In this document: in pieces, positions 1 through 11,939 of the stretch
How positions within the stretch are numbered: position 1 is the first letter of the stretch
How the letters are laid out: each line of letters opens with the position of its first letter
DNA from: Taxawa tesnikishii (nom. ined.)
Lineage: Eukaryota > Ascomycota > Dothideomycetes > Dothideales
Length of the DNA stretch: 64,000 nt
Assembly (NCBI GenBank): GCA_030247885.1
Contig: JAPDRO010000007.1
Location: 689,501-753,500 of the forward strand
Direction of reading: 5' to 3'
Made by a program: the position numbers and the translations under genes
Notes under the pieces: generated by a model
What the model was told of the DNA's origin: nothing
Databases searched by the model: none
Seen by the model: only the letters and a program-made list of their open reading frames with translations

Positions 1-571
1 CCTCTTCTCCGTAGCCAAGCCAGTCAAGAAGGCGACTGGCATTCCGTGGATGTTTCCACTGTCAGATGTCTCTGGAGTGTTGATGTCCGCATGCGCGTCC
101 ACCCAAATGACAGCCATCTCCGTTCCGAGCCTTTCTCTAATGGCCTTCGCGGTGCCTGAAATAGTGCCAATAGCGATGGAATGGTCACCGCCGAGTGTGA
201 GGACGAACCTGCCTTCCTTCGCGTGCTCGTACACCTGTTTGCTCAACTGCTGAGTTACAGCGCTAACGCTCTTTGGGTTTTTCATATTGCGGTAGTTGGG
301 GTCTTCTTGAGGAATTCTGTCGGTGTAGGCGTGAACCTGACCATCGTAGTGTACGTTGAATCTAAGGTCCTCTTTTAGCTGGTCAACAAGACCAGACTCG
401 ATGAGGGCCATTGGTGCTGCGTCTACGCCTGATTTGCCCTTGAATGAATCAGCGCTGGACGTCCGCGGCGTAAGCTACGCTGCCTACCTGGCCGCCCGAG
501 AAGCCAACGGCCACCAAGCCCAGCTCATTGCTCGTTGGCAAGAACTTGGGCTGCAGAGTAGGCGCATCCAT
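1..571 (-). CDS. CAR1: Arginase, 5' part (gene runs off window start)
   Basis: Hydrolyses L-arginine to ornithine and urea in cytosolic arginine catabolism; Mn-dependent ureohydrolase family. The minus strand starts MDAPTLQPKFL at 571. Exon 1 (488-571) ends in VAVGFSGGQ. A 49-bp intron (439-487) follows, and exon 2 opens GKSGVDAAPMAL, the usual fungal arginase N-terminus. Exon 2 shows the metal-binding motifs GGDHSIAIGT, WVDAHADINTP and GNIHGMP, which carry the first His and the Asp/His/Asp ligands. Only 174 residues lie in the window; the family is about 320 long, so the C-terminal half is missing because of the window edge. The intron needs an AAG acceptor, since the nearby CAG would give an immediate stop. 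Identity is secure; the exact splice is inferred. Confidence 0.95.
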
Positions 572-1184
572 CGAGAAGAAGTGGAGTATGAGACGTGGAA
601 AATGTGGATAATGGGGTTCTACGGATAGTTTGACTTATCGCGTGCGGTGTACCAGAGATGTCAATCAAGAAGCGGGCAGGGCTCGATGATGAAAGGAAAG
701 GTCAAAGGAAGGGTTGCGGGCTTTGCGAAAAGTCCTCAACAATGGCCCGTTGCTGACCTTTTGAGTCAGCTCGTCGTTCACCGTCTCCTTTACGTAAGGT
801 AGGCCGCAGAATCGCCTCATCCTGTACTTAGGGAAGAGCGAAGCATCGGAGTTCACGATATCGCGTATACCTGTACTTAGGGGAACGGAATTCGAAAAAC
901 GCGCTGGACAGCGGGACTAGAGCCCAACTTATTAGACAGACATTCCGCTTGCTACGTGGGGGGGATCGTACGCAGGATACGCTTGGCGCGGGATGGACTT
1001 GCTCGGGTGGGTCAGCGGCTCTGTGACACTGCAAGGGCATCGTTGCGTGCATGGCGCCTCCATCTTCCATCCCCGTCACTTTCACTTTCACTCAGCCACG
1101 GAAGCTTCCGAATGCGTGCAGCAGGCGGTTGCCGCTCACGTGCAACAGAATGACACCGATCGGAGCGCTCCAAGGCTGAAGGCG

Positions 1185-1250
1185 ACTGACTGGCTTTGAC
1201 TGGCTTCGACTGGCTTCGACTGGCTCTGACTGGCTCTGACTGGCTTTGCT
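1185..1250. repeat. Tandem repeat, 10-bp unit (GACTGGCTTY)
   Basis: About six copies of a unit close to GACTGGCTTC/GACTGGCTCT in tandem, in the arginase promoter-side intergenic region. Copies differ at one or two bases. No gene overlaps it. Confidence 0.85.
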
Positions 1251-1567
1251 CGGCAATTTCACAATCCGAGACTGTTTCAAAAACACATGCCGCCGGCAGT
1301 CACCGATCTCATAATGAGATCTAGGGCTCGCTCTTGGATTACCTGAGTAGAGCCAAGGGATTGTTGTACAAGCGGATGCTGAACAAGCGGGAGGGCCACG
1401 TCGAGTCGGTTCGATGCAAGAAAGTGCGCACGGGCGGTTTTCTATGCATGGAGCATCATCGCTGGCGGACAGAGATGCGCCGGCGCGGCTCTGCGACTGT
1501 GGCAAATGGGACGAGTAGTCGTTATTGAAACACCTGCCACATATAGTATGTCAAGCAGTCATCGCAG

Positions 1568-1590
1568 TGTGTTGTGTTGTGTTGTGTTGC
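1568..1590. repeat. GTGTT pentanucleotide run
   Basis: Four to five copies of TGTTG/GTGTT in tandem. Non-coding simple repeat. Confidence 0.75.
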
Positions 1591-1629
1591 ATAAACGCCT
1601 CGAGATGCAGTGGACAAAACACAAGTTGG

Positions 1630-1659
1630 TGCACTGCACTGCACTGCACTGCACTGCAT
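1630..1659. repeat. (GCACT)n pentanucleotide repeat
   Basis: Five to six perfect copies of GCACT in tandem. The same pentamer forms a second array at 16757-16787 upstream of NAF1. Confidence 0.85.
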
Positions 1660-2648
1660 GCACAGCGTCACCGCTTCTCTCTAGCCCGCCCGCCAGCCAG
1701 CGCGTGTGTCAACCCAGGCGAAGATCAGGGGCTTCTGTATGGCGCTATGGGAGGTCGGTGCACATTCCACGCCGCAGAATGGAACCTCGGACCCTGCTCC
1801 TCCACTTGCAATTCAAGCCAGACCGCAAAGGAGCATCTCTGGAACATATTCTCCAAACTATCACTGTCGTTACCCCAGTTATACTGCCACTGTGCTGTCC
1901 CGCACCGCCAGTCGCGGCACGCGTGGAAGCAGTCACGACAGAACCCACCAAGAACGGCCGCGGCCCGTCCTTTCGCAGCACGCCCGCACGAAACCGTCAT
2001 TGATCACCGACCAGCAGTCAGCAAATCAGGACCAGCAAAGGCCGGAACTTGAGCGCGCATACTGGCCCGGCCATACCATTCCTACTTCCTTTTGCTCGGT
2101 CTCCCCCTCCCCCAGACTCCAACTCATCCCAGATTCGACTGTCCGGTATCGTATTGCCTCCTCAGATTACACAAAACGCAGTAGAGGCGCAACTGCATCG
2201 GGTCGGACTGTCCTGGCGGTATGCGTTGGTTGAAGACACGTGCTAAAGGTGTACTGCGACATTCACTGGCTGAAACGAGACAGTGTGGACATAGAGTAAA
2301 AGAAGGCAGCGCATTGGGCGATCTATACAGAAAGAGACGTTAGAGACCGCCGAAGCAGCTGCAAAGGACCATTGCACGCTGTAGGGAGCTGTGGAATAGG
2401 GGCTGCGAGATCTTTGTACCGTGTTGCTGTTCCACAGACAATCTGTACCACATCGGTTCTGCAACATATCCGGCTTGCTGCATAAGGCACGCCCTCGCTC
2501 AATCAGTCGCCGCTCGTCATTGGAGGGCGTCATATCAGGATTCGTGCATGAAGGCACGCTTGCTTCTGATCGAGTCCTTGAGAGCTGAGCGCGCGCCGAC
2601 GTTGCGTGCGCCGACGCACCAAGCTCGATCAACTAGTTCCGAGACACG

Positions 2649-5600
2649 ATGCCTCACAGTCACACACCGGCCTGGGCCGCGAGCCAGAACCATGCAGCAT
2701 CGCGTTCAAGACATCGCCAGTCCTCAAGTTGCAGTTCAGTATCCTCCTCAGCAGGAACGGTTAAGCACGCGACGTCTTTGGGCTCAGGTCAGGACGGTAT
2801 CCCGAGGAACTTGCCGTTCCAAGCAGTGCCGCACTCTCCAAGTGAAAGCTCAATACTTACGATCAAACCCTCAAAGGAAGACGTGGCCTTCAGCGATCAG
2901 CGTCGCGCAAGCCTCGCCCATGACCGGACGGGAAGCGACGCTTTCATCATAGAAGGGGTTAGAAATCTGAACAGATGGTCTCAGTCGACGGAGTCAAGCA
3001 CAACTTCTAGGAGCAGAGCCAACAGTGGCGCGGCTGCATCTCATATCCTGGGGACAAAAAGTGATCAGACTCGGAGTAGGCGCAAGCTCGAGGCATCTCC
3101 GTCTGCGAGTCCGCAAAGGAGACAAGCATCTCCGCGCTCATATCACACTAAGCCGTGTTCATCCAGCCTGGAACTGCAGCGCCGGCGGATGCCTCCTCAG
3201 GGTGCGACCTCTGCAAACGTACTACCTCCAACGTCACTACGAATACCGTCTCTAACACAAACTGCTGCCTTTGACTCCGAGTCGGATCCCTCTCCCGTTC
3301 ACTCAATCACGCCATCGACTACCGGCCTGCTGACTCCTCTAAGCTTTTCTTCAAACGCGAATGACTACTTTGGGGCTGTCTCGCCAGCTGAAACATCCGT
3401 TAAGAGTGGAGGGAGCGGAGGGAGATGATTGAACGCAAACCTGCAAGATCACCATTGGGACGTTCTCGCTACTCAAGCAGGGGCGCCGCTGATACGCACA
3501 GAAGTCCAGGACGCGTCACGCCCTCCGAAAGAGAATTCAACGAACCGGAAAGCTCCAGTGCGGCTCAGGACAGATCGCGGACGAGGGCACGACACGACCG
3601 AGATAAGAAGACAATGCTTTCCAAGGCTTTGGAGAAGGCGAATACAGCAGTACTTTTGGATAATGCAATGAACTACGAAGGTGCCCTTGATGCTTACTGG
3701 GATGCTTGCAGGCTGCTTCAGCTTGTTATGGAACGCACGGCTGGGTATGAAGACAAGCGGAAACTCGACGCTATTCGGGATACATATACCGCTCGCATAG
3801 ACGAGCTACATCACCTCCAGGCTGCACAATCCGCGGACAACGGCAAGGAGCTACCACCCAGGCCTATGAGTGAGGTATTCGAGGACTCAAGCCCTCCAAT
3901 ACCAGCTTCAAAGTTCACTCCATCAGACCGTGACTCTACACAACTTCGTACAGCCACAGTGGCGCATATCGTCGAGTTACCCGGGACCACTTATCCGACA
4001 CGGGACTCGTTCCTGACTACCGCCATCAAAGAGGTTGAAGGCCAGTCTTCCGATGGGTTTCTTGGTCCTCTGTGGGAGAAATCGAAGACGCCATTCGAGG
4101 GTAGCTCCTATCTTGGCCACAGAAACACCCAAACTGGCGACGAAATGGACAGTGCATATGTGCCGAGACCTCTCTCTCCACGGCCTCTTACACCTGTTGG
4201 GCAACGAGAGACTACGGTTGCTCCCGAGGAAACGACAGATCAAGGTGATTTCCCTGCCGAAGCTGGAGAGCCAGGCTCGTGGCTTGACACTATCGACGAG
4301 TCAGGATCTTCCTGCTCATCCTCAGTGCATTCTGTGTCCCTTAAGGGTGGTTTGCACCGTAAAGACATTCGAGCAATTAGCGGAGATACAAACCCAGAGT
4401 TTGATGCTGCATTCGACGCTGCAGTCGAAGCTGCTTATGAAGATGGTTTGGAGCCTGATGGCGATTTCCTGACTCATACTGAGACTTTGGCTGGTTTCGC
4501 GACTGCAGAGACAGACTTCGACGCAGCGCTCGACCTCGACGTAGCCCTACCACCAGAGGGGTTTCATGGCCTCGATGGCCCGCAGTGCGAAGCAGACACA
4601 GAAGCAGAGGAAGAACGAATGTTAGATGATATTACTAAGGACTACATCAATTACGGTTTCGACTTCGATCTGCACTCCAAATCTGCGCTGCCTCGTCAAT
4701 CTGACTCCAGCGGTTACTCGCGAAGCACATGGCAAAGCTCAATGAACTCAGATCACACTACGGCCGGCACCTCGCTGTCGACTGTCGCTGAGGACAAACT
4801 CAATTCTCAGACTCCAGGAAGAGCACCCGCGCATGTGCCCTTGGCATCAGTCACTCTCCGGGCGGAGGTACCTGGTGCACCTGGCCCGCCACCAAACAAC
4901 GCTCTACCACGCCCACCAAGTCTGGTCAGCAAGCGGCTGTCTGGACCAAACTTCAAGCAGCTGAAGATTGAAACTTCTGCAGCTCCCCAGACCACTTGAA
5001 AAGCATTTCGATCGCACAGCCCACTCAGAACACAATACGCGACGAAACACTGGGCGACGATGTAGTGCCTGAAGAGGTCGTGGTCTCGTTAGGTGGTGAA
5101 AGCAACGAAGCTGATCGCCGGATCTCGGAAGTACCAAGCTTGCGAAAGATACGTGTACCAAAAGCCTCCGCTCTGCCACTGAACCCGCCTTCTGCTGTGT
5201 CGGACCGATCAGGCTCCGTCTCTCTAGACGGCGCATTCCCGCTCGATAGCGCTGACACCACTCATCACCGCTCACCTCGGCCAGGCCTTTTCGGAGGCAC
5301 AAATCTTCGTCGAGCTTACGCGAGAAAAGCTCGATAATAGGCTCCCAGGATGCCGACGAGCTCCCCATTTCAACGCCCCTGTCGTCGACTTTTATGATCT
5401 CATCGCACCCTCGAGGCCCTCTGACTGCTCAGCGCTCCGCTACTGCTTCGTTGGGTGGTGCTGGAGGTGCGCTGCAAGATAGCTCGCAAGCCGGTGGCCT
5501 CTACCTGTTTGATACTTCGCTCAACTCCCTCACGGGTCCACCCTCCTCGCCGCGCTCGTTTGATTCCGTACAGCCGCAACCTCTCGAGCCATGTCCCGAA

Positions 5601-6511
5601 TCCGTGTTGCTTCGTCCGTTCTGGCTACTTTGTTGTGTCGCAACGACCATTACGCATCCGCGCGGAGGATTTCTCACCAATAAGCTGTTCGTCCCACATG
5701 AGGTCTGGCTAAATCGTAGCGTCAAGCTCAAGAACGTGGAGGAGAAAGTTGTCAACTGCGACCTGCTGACCGCAGCTCTTGGTCGGCTCGCCAATGTCGA
5801 TACTTACGACGCCGATGCCGTGCTGGAGGAGCTCCAGAGTTTTGAGGAGGTCATGGAGCGCTCGCAGGCCGCTCTCGTCAAGAAACTCGGCAATGAAGTT
5901 GGTGTGCAAGGCGTTGGGTCTCTCTTCAACGACGCCAACTCGACCGTGGGTGCTGACGGCGCTGCTGCCGCAGGAGTCCCGAAGACAAACTCAGGCAAGG
6001 GATACTTGTCCTCGTGGCGCAAGCTGCGCAACAAGAACTCGAATATGGGGCTCGCGGCCCCGATCGGGGGCGGAATCGGCATAAGGACAGGCGACAAGGA
6101 CGCACCCACCATGGCGAGCGTGCCCATGACCAGTTTCGTATCTGTCAAAGAGAGAAGCCATCACCGGCGCGATTTGCGCGACGTGGTCTTCGAGGGCCCA
6201 CTCAAGGAATACATGGCTAGTCTCGCCCGGTTATGCGAGGCTGTGCAGGCGTTGGGTAAGATACCTCGTTCCATCTTCTTCTTCTTCTGCCTTTTGTCGT
6301 GATGCTGACGGCCTCCGCAACAGAACAGATCGCTCGTCAAGTAGAGGACCCAGGACTTAAGAACTCGTCGACTACGCATGTCGGGCTCGAGCTCAGCATG
6401 CGGCACGCGTCCGAGTTCTTTGGCTTCTACATTTGCCGGTTCGTACTGGCGGATGTGGGGACTTTGGTCGACAAGTATATCAAGCGTGGCACTGAATGGG
6501 TTTTGTCGTAA
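2649..6511 (+). CDS. MIT-domain protein (fungal, function unknown)
   Basis: Large protein of about 1265 residues once three shifts are bridged. The first 300 residues are Ser-rich and disordered. An MIT (microtubule interacting and trafficking) helical domain follows, about 3614-3810 (LEKANTAVLLDNAMNYEGAL), then an acidic/Ser-rich linker. The C-terminal helical region is conserved in fungi: THPRGGFLTNKLF, VVNCDLLTAALGRLA, KKLGNEVGVQG. MIT domains usually bind ESCRT-III tails or act in vesicle traffic; the role here is inferred only. A 68-bp intron (6256-6323) precedes the last 62 codons. The frame steps by one base near 3420-3422 (GGG), 4996-4997 (TT) and 5325-5328 (AAAA). One added base at each restores a reading length divisible by three. 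Start chosen as the first ATG of the Ser-rich frame. Confidence 0.8.
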
Positions 6512-7354
6512 CGGGAGCACGTGAAATATATTGGATACAGGGTATTAACGGCTGTTGCGACAACCTTGGCGGTTCCTGGGATGAAATTGGTTGAACGAGT
6601 GCATTAGGGCGTCGGTGATGCTATATGTGGCGTTTGTATTTTCGGTTCTCGTTCTTGGTTGAAGGGGGAGGGGTGATATCCACTGTTTTGCATCCATGGC
6701 ATCTCTGGTTTTGGTTGTATGAGGGTCGTGTAGCATTTTGGGGGAGCCGTACATTCTGCGTTACTCAATTGGTAGTTTCGAAGGGCAAAGCCCGATCCTG
6801 CCGGATGGAATGAATCCTCATGGCCAGTCGTGACCTGAAATGATGGAACAAAATTCCTGTTAGGAACTTAGGTTTTGGACCCGTACGCAACCTCGATCCA
6901 CCTTGGATGTTCAACAACAGTTCTACGAGATCTGCACAGCAGTAGAGCTCGTTCCGCGAAAAGAAGCGGAAGGATTTCCATCTCCTTTTGCCCCTTGCTA
7001 CGTATCGGAAGGTTCTCAAGCATGTTGCGTGTAAACTCCGTCCCGAACACATCTGCCAGCTTCTTCGTGATGCGCAACAGCCACTGCGCCTCCGGAGAAG
7101 TTCTAGCCAAGGCCAGATAAGCCACACGCATCGGAGCTGAGAGGTAAAAGGTCCTGCCTCGACGTGTGAGGGCTGCAGAAAATCTCCTACACTCGGACAG
7201 ATACGCAGAGCGAAGTCTTTGGCTCCAGTTATGGGTGGGCTGATATGCATGCAAACGGGGTTTCGCGAGGGACCTCCGTGACCAACACAACTAGCCCCGA
7301 ACCGGGCCGGTTGATGCCATTCAAATTAGATCTACTTACACACGTGCGTTCGGC
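6512..7354. other. Intergenic between convergent genes
   Basis: Holds the 3' ends of the MIT gene (+) and UTP18 (-). A minus-strand frame of 140 codons (6868-7290) has no recognisable domain and no clear promoter, so I do not call it. Confidence 0.5.
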
Positions 7355-9239
7355 TCACGCCCTGATCTCCCACAATCTAATCTTCCCAGCCTCATTCGCC
7401 ACGGTCAGGGCATCGCTGCCCGGCGCAAACGCCACGCCTGTAACCCGTCCCAAAGGCGTATTGCTAGTTGGCCAATTTCTGTATACGGTGCAGGAAGGTA
7501 AGTGGATGATTCTCAAAGCATCCTTTTTCCAACGCGAGGCCATCACCATCATCTGGCCGTCCGGCGAGAACACCAGATGACTCGTGGGCGTTGTTAGCTG
7601 GTCAAGCACCCTTGTCGGTTTGGGGTGTGTCGGCACCGGCGTGTCAACCGACATAGCGTTGGACGCCTTTTGCGCAGCGTCGACAAGCCACGCTCGCCGG
7701 TCGTAAATATTGACGATTCCGGACGATGATCCCACAGCGATCCAGCGGTCCCGTCCGATGATGGCACCCTTCTGCCCGCTCTCTCCGCCCAGCGCGATGA
7801 TCGTGGTGCCGACTGCACCTTCATCCTGCCAGCGGGCGACGACTCGCTGCTCCTCGAGGTTCCATTCCGAGACCTCTCCACTCTTGCCAGCTATGCACAG
7901 ACCCCTGCTGTCGTTCCACCACTCGAACTCGGCGATACCGCCACGGCTTTCGACCCGTACTTGGTTCGCCCATTGTAGTGTCTGTGCGTCGAGAATGTTG
8001 ACTATACCACCACCCTTACGGGTGGAGCCCAGAAGCGCCATCCATCGCCCGTCGGGGGACAGTTTGAACCGCTCCATGCTACGCTGCTCGTGCTGTTGGC
8101 CGTAGATTCGGGCAACCTTCTCGATGCGACCTGTATCCAAGTTCCAAACGTGGAAGTAACGGCGTCGGGCAGAGAGAAAGATGCGGGAATCTGTAGGGTG
8201 GAAGGCGGTTGTTGTAAGAGGTGTTTTCTTGATGTGTAACGATGTGAGGAGAGGGTTTGCTTCTGGCGCTGGCGGCGACGAGACGATGTGGTGGAGGTAT
8301 AATGTTGAAGCAGGCCCAGATGAAAGGAGGAGCGGAAGAGTTGGGTGAAACGAGAGTGAAGTTACGGCGGATGGTTGGACGCCTGGAATGTCTTTCACGC
8401 GCTGTATATCAAGTACTCCTGGTCGCAGCTTGCGTTTCTTAGCTCCGCCAGCTTCTGCTCGTCTCACAAGGCCAGTGCCATCCTGCAGCAACTTGGCAAG
8501 TGGCTCTGTGAATAGATCATCATCCATATCCTCATCAGACACTTCGTCTGCAGAGTCGCCGTTCTCCGTCAGTCTTCGCTTCTTCCGCCCTGGCCTTTTG
8601 GTTGCCTGCAGTGCCCAGTCCGGTACAGAATTCAGCATCTCGAACTGTTTCCGTAACCTCTTCACATACTCCCGCCCAGAAATCACATCTTCTGCCTCCG
8701 TCCTCCTTAGTTTGCGCAGCCTGGGTACTGATGCCAAGGAAACAACAAGTCTCTCATCATCACTGTCTTCCCAGGCCGGCGGATGTCTTGCGGTCCTCTT
8801 ATCTTCCTCGTCTGTCTCTGTTTCGGCCACTGCGGAGGGTTGTATGCCAGAAGGTCCAGTATCCATGAAGAACAGCGCCGCATCGTCCAGCCCCTCAAAT
8901 CCAGTACCGTCTGTTTCCACAACGGCTTCTTCCCCATCCATGTCGTCTTCTGGCACTGCGAAATTTTGAATGCCTTCGCGGAAGCCGACACTGTCGCCGA
9001 ACACCAGGCGCTCCAGCTCTTCTTCTCCAGCATCCTTGTCATCCACGTCCATACCCATATCTGGTTGCATGTATCCGTCCTCCGCATCTGAGCCCTCATC
9101 CTGCGTTAAGGACGTCGGTTGCTGTCGGACCAGTGCCTTTTTTGTTTGAGGGCTCATCTTCCACCGCGGCGCGCATCTTCGCCTCGATCTCCTCTCGCCG
9201 ACGGTCTGCACTAGGCTTCCTCGTCTTTGTCTTGGCCAT
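7355..9239 (-). CDS. UTP18: UTP18, WD40 subunit of the SSU processome
   Basis: Nucleolar U3 snoRNP-associated WD40 protein needed for 18S rRNA processing. The N-terminal region is acidic with the family signature GEEELERLVFGDSVGFREG. It is followed by a linker with SVPDWAL and a WD40 propeller of about 330 residues (VTSLSFHPTLPLLLS, SPDGRWMALLGS, HLVFSPDGQMMVMAS, VTGVAFAPGSDALTVANEAGKIRLWE at the C-terminus). The main frame is open from 7355 to 9211. I place the start at 9239, where a second frame reads MAKTKTRKPSADRRREE, a natural N-terminus. It connects to the main frame only across the six-T run at 9138-9143 (two bases short, or one too many, in the assembly). If that run is correct, the start would be the weaker ATG at 9211. 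No intron is needed. Confidence 0.93.
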
Positions 9240-9990
9240 TACCGGTATGCGTTGCAGATTCTAAAGGTCCAAAACTGTGTTTGCGCGCAACGCGGTCATA
9301 GCCTTGTGAAGCTCGACAGCAAAGAAAAGTTCCCTAGCCGTTATCCTTATCGGCAGCCGAGGCTTGGCGTACGCATATCCTCAATCAAGTAACTCGTGTA
9401 CTCGAGTAACCAACTCGAATGTGTTTCTGAGCACGATGTTCGGATTCACCATAGCCACACTGTCACTGAGCGTCAATATGCCGTGGTGTTGCAAGCTACG
9501 GATAGACCGTTCAAACGTGCTCAGCATAGCCTTAATTTCGCAGTTGATGCCATTCCTCGTTCACCCGGACAACTAACCGTTCTGGGCCAAATTCGCGATA
9601 TGCAGGGTCGATACAGATCAACATGCCTTTCACTTGATCATCTTCTCTCTCCTCGCCTGCACCGAGTCCACTCCGTTGATCGATGTCCTACCAACATACC
9701 GTTAACTCTTCGTTTCGTGCGGCACCATTGTAGTCAAGGCTCTGACCTTGAAACTGGGCCATGGCTTGCGGTTAGATCATCATCAATGGCCAGCTCATAC
9801 GGCCTTAGCCGCGCTTGTAAGAAGTTGGAGACACAGAAGTCCCGACTGCACATCCAAAACCAGCCGATGTAAATACACGTATCTTTTCTTGTAGAGAGGC
9901 GGCATCAACTCTTTGCGCACATCTCCTGGCTCAACCATCTATTGCTCAGTGTCTTTCCACTCAAGTACCGTCTGCCCCTTGTTGCTTACC
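9240..9990. other. Intergenic, divergent promoters
   Basis: Separates the UTP18 start (-) from the DUF7702-type gene (+). Open frames here lack domains or sensible composition. No repeat or RNA gene recognised. Confidence 0.5.
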
Positions 9991-10820
9991 ATGCTCACTC
10001 CACGTACCGATCTTTCCGTTGCCATATTGGCCTACTATGTTCCCTCCCTGATACTGTCAGTCTATGTCTGCTGGCGCCAGGAATTTGGTCGGCAGCTGGG
10101 TTGGATATATCTAGCCATCCTAGGCATCGTCCGGATGGTGGGTTCGGCCATCAACATTTGTACGATCAGTAACCCAGACGCATCCTTGACGGACACAGCT
10201 GCCGTTCTGCAAAGCGTCGGCTTATCTTCTCTGTTGCTGGCAATGTTGGGAACCCTGTAGCAAGTGTATGTCCGGAAGAGCCCGGTATCTCTTCTGGTTC
10301 TGAACAACGTGACTGACACGACAGCACAGGCATGAATCTTTGCCAGCCGGTAAAAGCCTCTCGACAAAGGGTCTCAGGATCTTGCGTCTTCCAATCGTCC
10401 GCACTTATTCTCTCCATCGTCGGCGGCACCAGATCCTTCAATAAAGCTGCCCAGAAACAGATCAGCGGCCATGTGTCCGAAGCCGCCGTTGTTCTCCTTG
10501 TCCTTATGCTGGACCTCCTTTCCGGAATCGCGCTTCCATCAACCTCCCAGAGCTCGCGAACTGGTCATGGCCAAAGACGTCTGGCGATGGCCGCTGTTGT
10601 CAGTATCCCCTTCTTGGCTGTCCGGGCCATCTATCCCCTAATCGCCACTTTCAACTACAAGTCTCCCTACTTCAGTATGGTCTTGGAGGCGAAGTCTGCC
10701 GTTATCATTCAGGCCACTATGGGAGTCTTCGTGTAACTCATTGTCGTCGCAATCGGTGTGACAATAGTATGGCAAGAGACGCAGACAGTCTGCCAAGGAG
10801 ATTTTGTGTGTGAAGAATGA
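9991..10820 (+). pseudogene. DUF7702-type multi-pass membrane protein, damaged
   Basis: The frame from ATG 9991 gives a hydrophobic protein opening MLTPRTDLSVAILAYYVPS, with LGWIYLAILGIVRMVGSA, typical of the fungal seven-TM DUF7702 family (function unknown). Family-like sequence resumes downstream with LRILRLPIV, ALILSIVGGT, a PLIATFNY segment and IIQATMGVFV. At least three breaks separate these pieces. A stop follows LLLAMLGTL about 10258. The frame changes between LRLPIV and ALILSIVGG near 10400. An in-frame TAA at 10734-10736 follows GVFV, after which the same frame continues LIVVAIGVTIVW to 10820. One intron with a GTATGT donor near 10266 is likely. The last stop is a substitution, not a homopolymer slip, so real decay is plausible. 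A truncated but functional gene plus base-call errors is the alternative. Confidence 0.6.
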
Positions 10821-11939
10821 CGGGAGCAGGAAGCATGAGCTGTCAAAGACTGACCTACAATGACTATCACAACGCAGGCGTCTATAACGAACCACCTCAA
10901 CACTACTTGAGAAGGACAGGGGTTGACTTTCGGGGTCCCGCTGCTGGATCGGACACTATAGCGAAGGCACGCTTCTCTTCTTTGTGAGCGCTCTCTTCTT
11001 TAGTGTGTGTTAGAACCAGGCGAAGAGTGGGCGTCGTCGAGGCCGGTGGTGTGAGGGAGTACTGGTAGTTGTTCCGAGGCAATGGACGGTGGCCTGCTTT
11101 GCCGAAGCGAGCTTTTCCCACGCGACAACCACGTCGGTGACATCGAAACTTTCAGGAGACACGAGAGCTTGCAGAACGTGTCTTGCTATGCTGTGAACTC
11201 CTGTCCAGCCTGTTCGTTTCGGTTCCCTTTTCTGATGCTCCATGTGTCTATACGGAGGTTTTATAAAAGCCCGTCTAGCCGTTCGCACAGGCACTGGAAC
11301 CCGCCGAGGATGGATTGATTGGCCGAGCATTGACGGCGTGGTTCTAGCACCTCTAGCACACCTCTAGCACCTCTAGCACCTCTGGCACTTCTGGCACTTC
11401 TGGCACTTCTGGCACTTCTAGCGCTTCTAGCCACAGCAACCGACTCTCCTATCGAAGCTTTAGCTTGAACCCCTCTGCAGGGGCCACATGGGAGCGTGCG
11501 TTCTCTCTCCTCAGCTCCACTTTGTGCTGGAGAGATCAGGGTGACAAAGTCCCTCTCTCGAGTTCCTCCAATCGACTTCGTCCCTGCTTTGCATATACCT
11601 GCCTCACCCCAAGTCTCTCATTTATCCAAAAGGGTGTCCTTCGTTTTTAGTACGTGGCTAGCGTCGTCACAGTGCCTGAGCTTCTACACTACAACACATC
11701 GACGCGCAAATTGCCAGCAGTTACACTCGTCTAGCCGTTGGTATCGTGCAAGCGGTTCATCTTCATCGTATCGACGCGTCTATACTTCCACTCTCGAACC
11801 ACCTCTCAGTTACACATCCCGCTCTCAGGATCATACATCTCCTCGACTTGCAACCTACCGACTCCCCCGCCTGCGAAAGCATTCCTTGTCCTCTCACTCT
11901 CCATATCCACCATCTACTCACACCCGCAATATCTTCATC
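10821..11939. other. Intergenic; promoter and long leader of the small gene
   Basis: Contains a TATAAA-type element near 11258, a 9-bp tandem repeat (11343-11432) and a C/T-rich stretch from about 11490 to 11939, as in leaders of well-expressed fungal genes. No gene seen. Confidence 0.5.
11343..11432. repeat. Tandem repeat, 9-bp unit (CTCTAGCAC to TTCTGGCAC)
   Basis: About ten copies of a 9-bp unit that changes from CTCTAGCAC to TTCTGGCAC along the array. It lies between the TATA-like element and the C/T-rich leader of the next gene. Confidence 0.85.

Larger units (their letters stand above)
572..2648. other. Intergenic, no supported gene
   Basis: About 2.1 kb between the divergent arginase and MIT-protein genes, so it holds both promoters. 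Open frames here overlap each other on both strands, are rich in Cys/His/Arg from simple repeats, and show no domain. It contains three short tandem repeats listed separately. I see no RNA gene. Confidence 0.6.

Noticed and set aside
1525-2052. Plus-strand frames of 165-175 codons upstream of the MIT gene
   Set aside because: Two overlapping frames are driven by the GTGTT and GCACT simple repeats; composition is rich in Cys/His and no domain is seen.
3425-4999. Separate gene starting at the ATGA overlap inside the MIT locus
   Set aside because: Overlapping stop/start is not expected in a nuclear fungal gene. The upstream and downstream parts form one Ser-rich plus MIT protein if one base is added to the GGG run.
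6868-7290. 140-codon minus-strand frame
   Set aside because: No domain, no clear promoter, overlaps another frame of similar length, and lies in the 3' space of UTP18.
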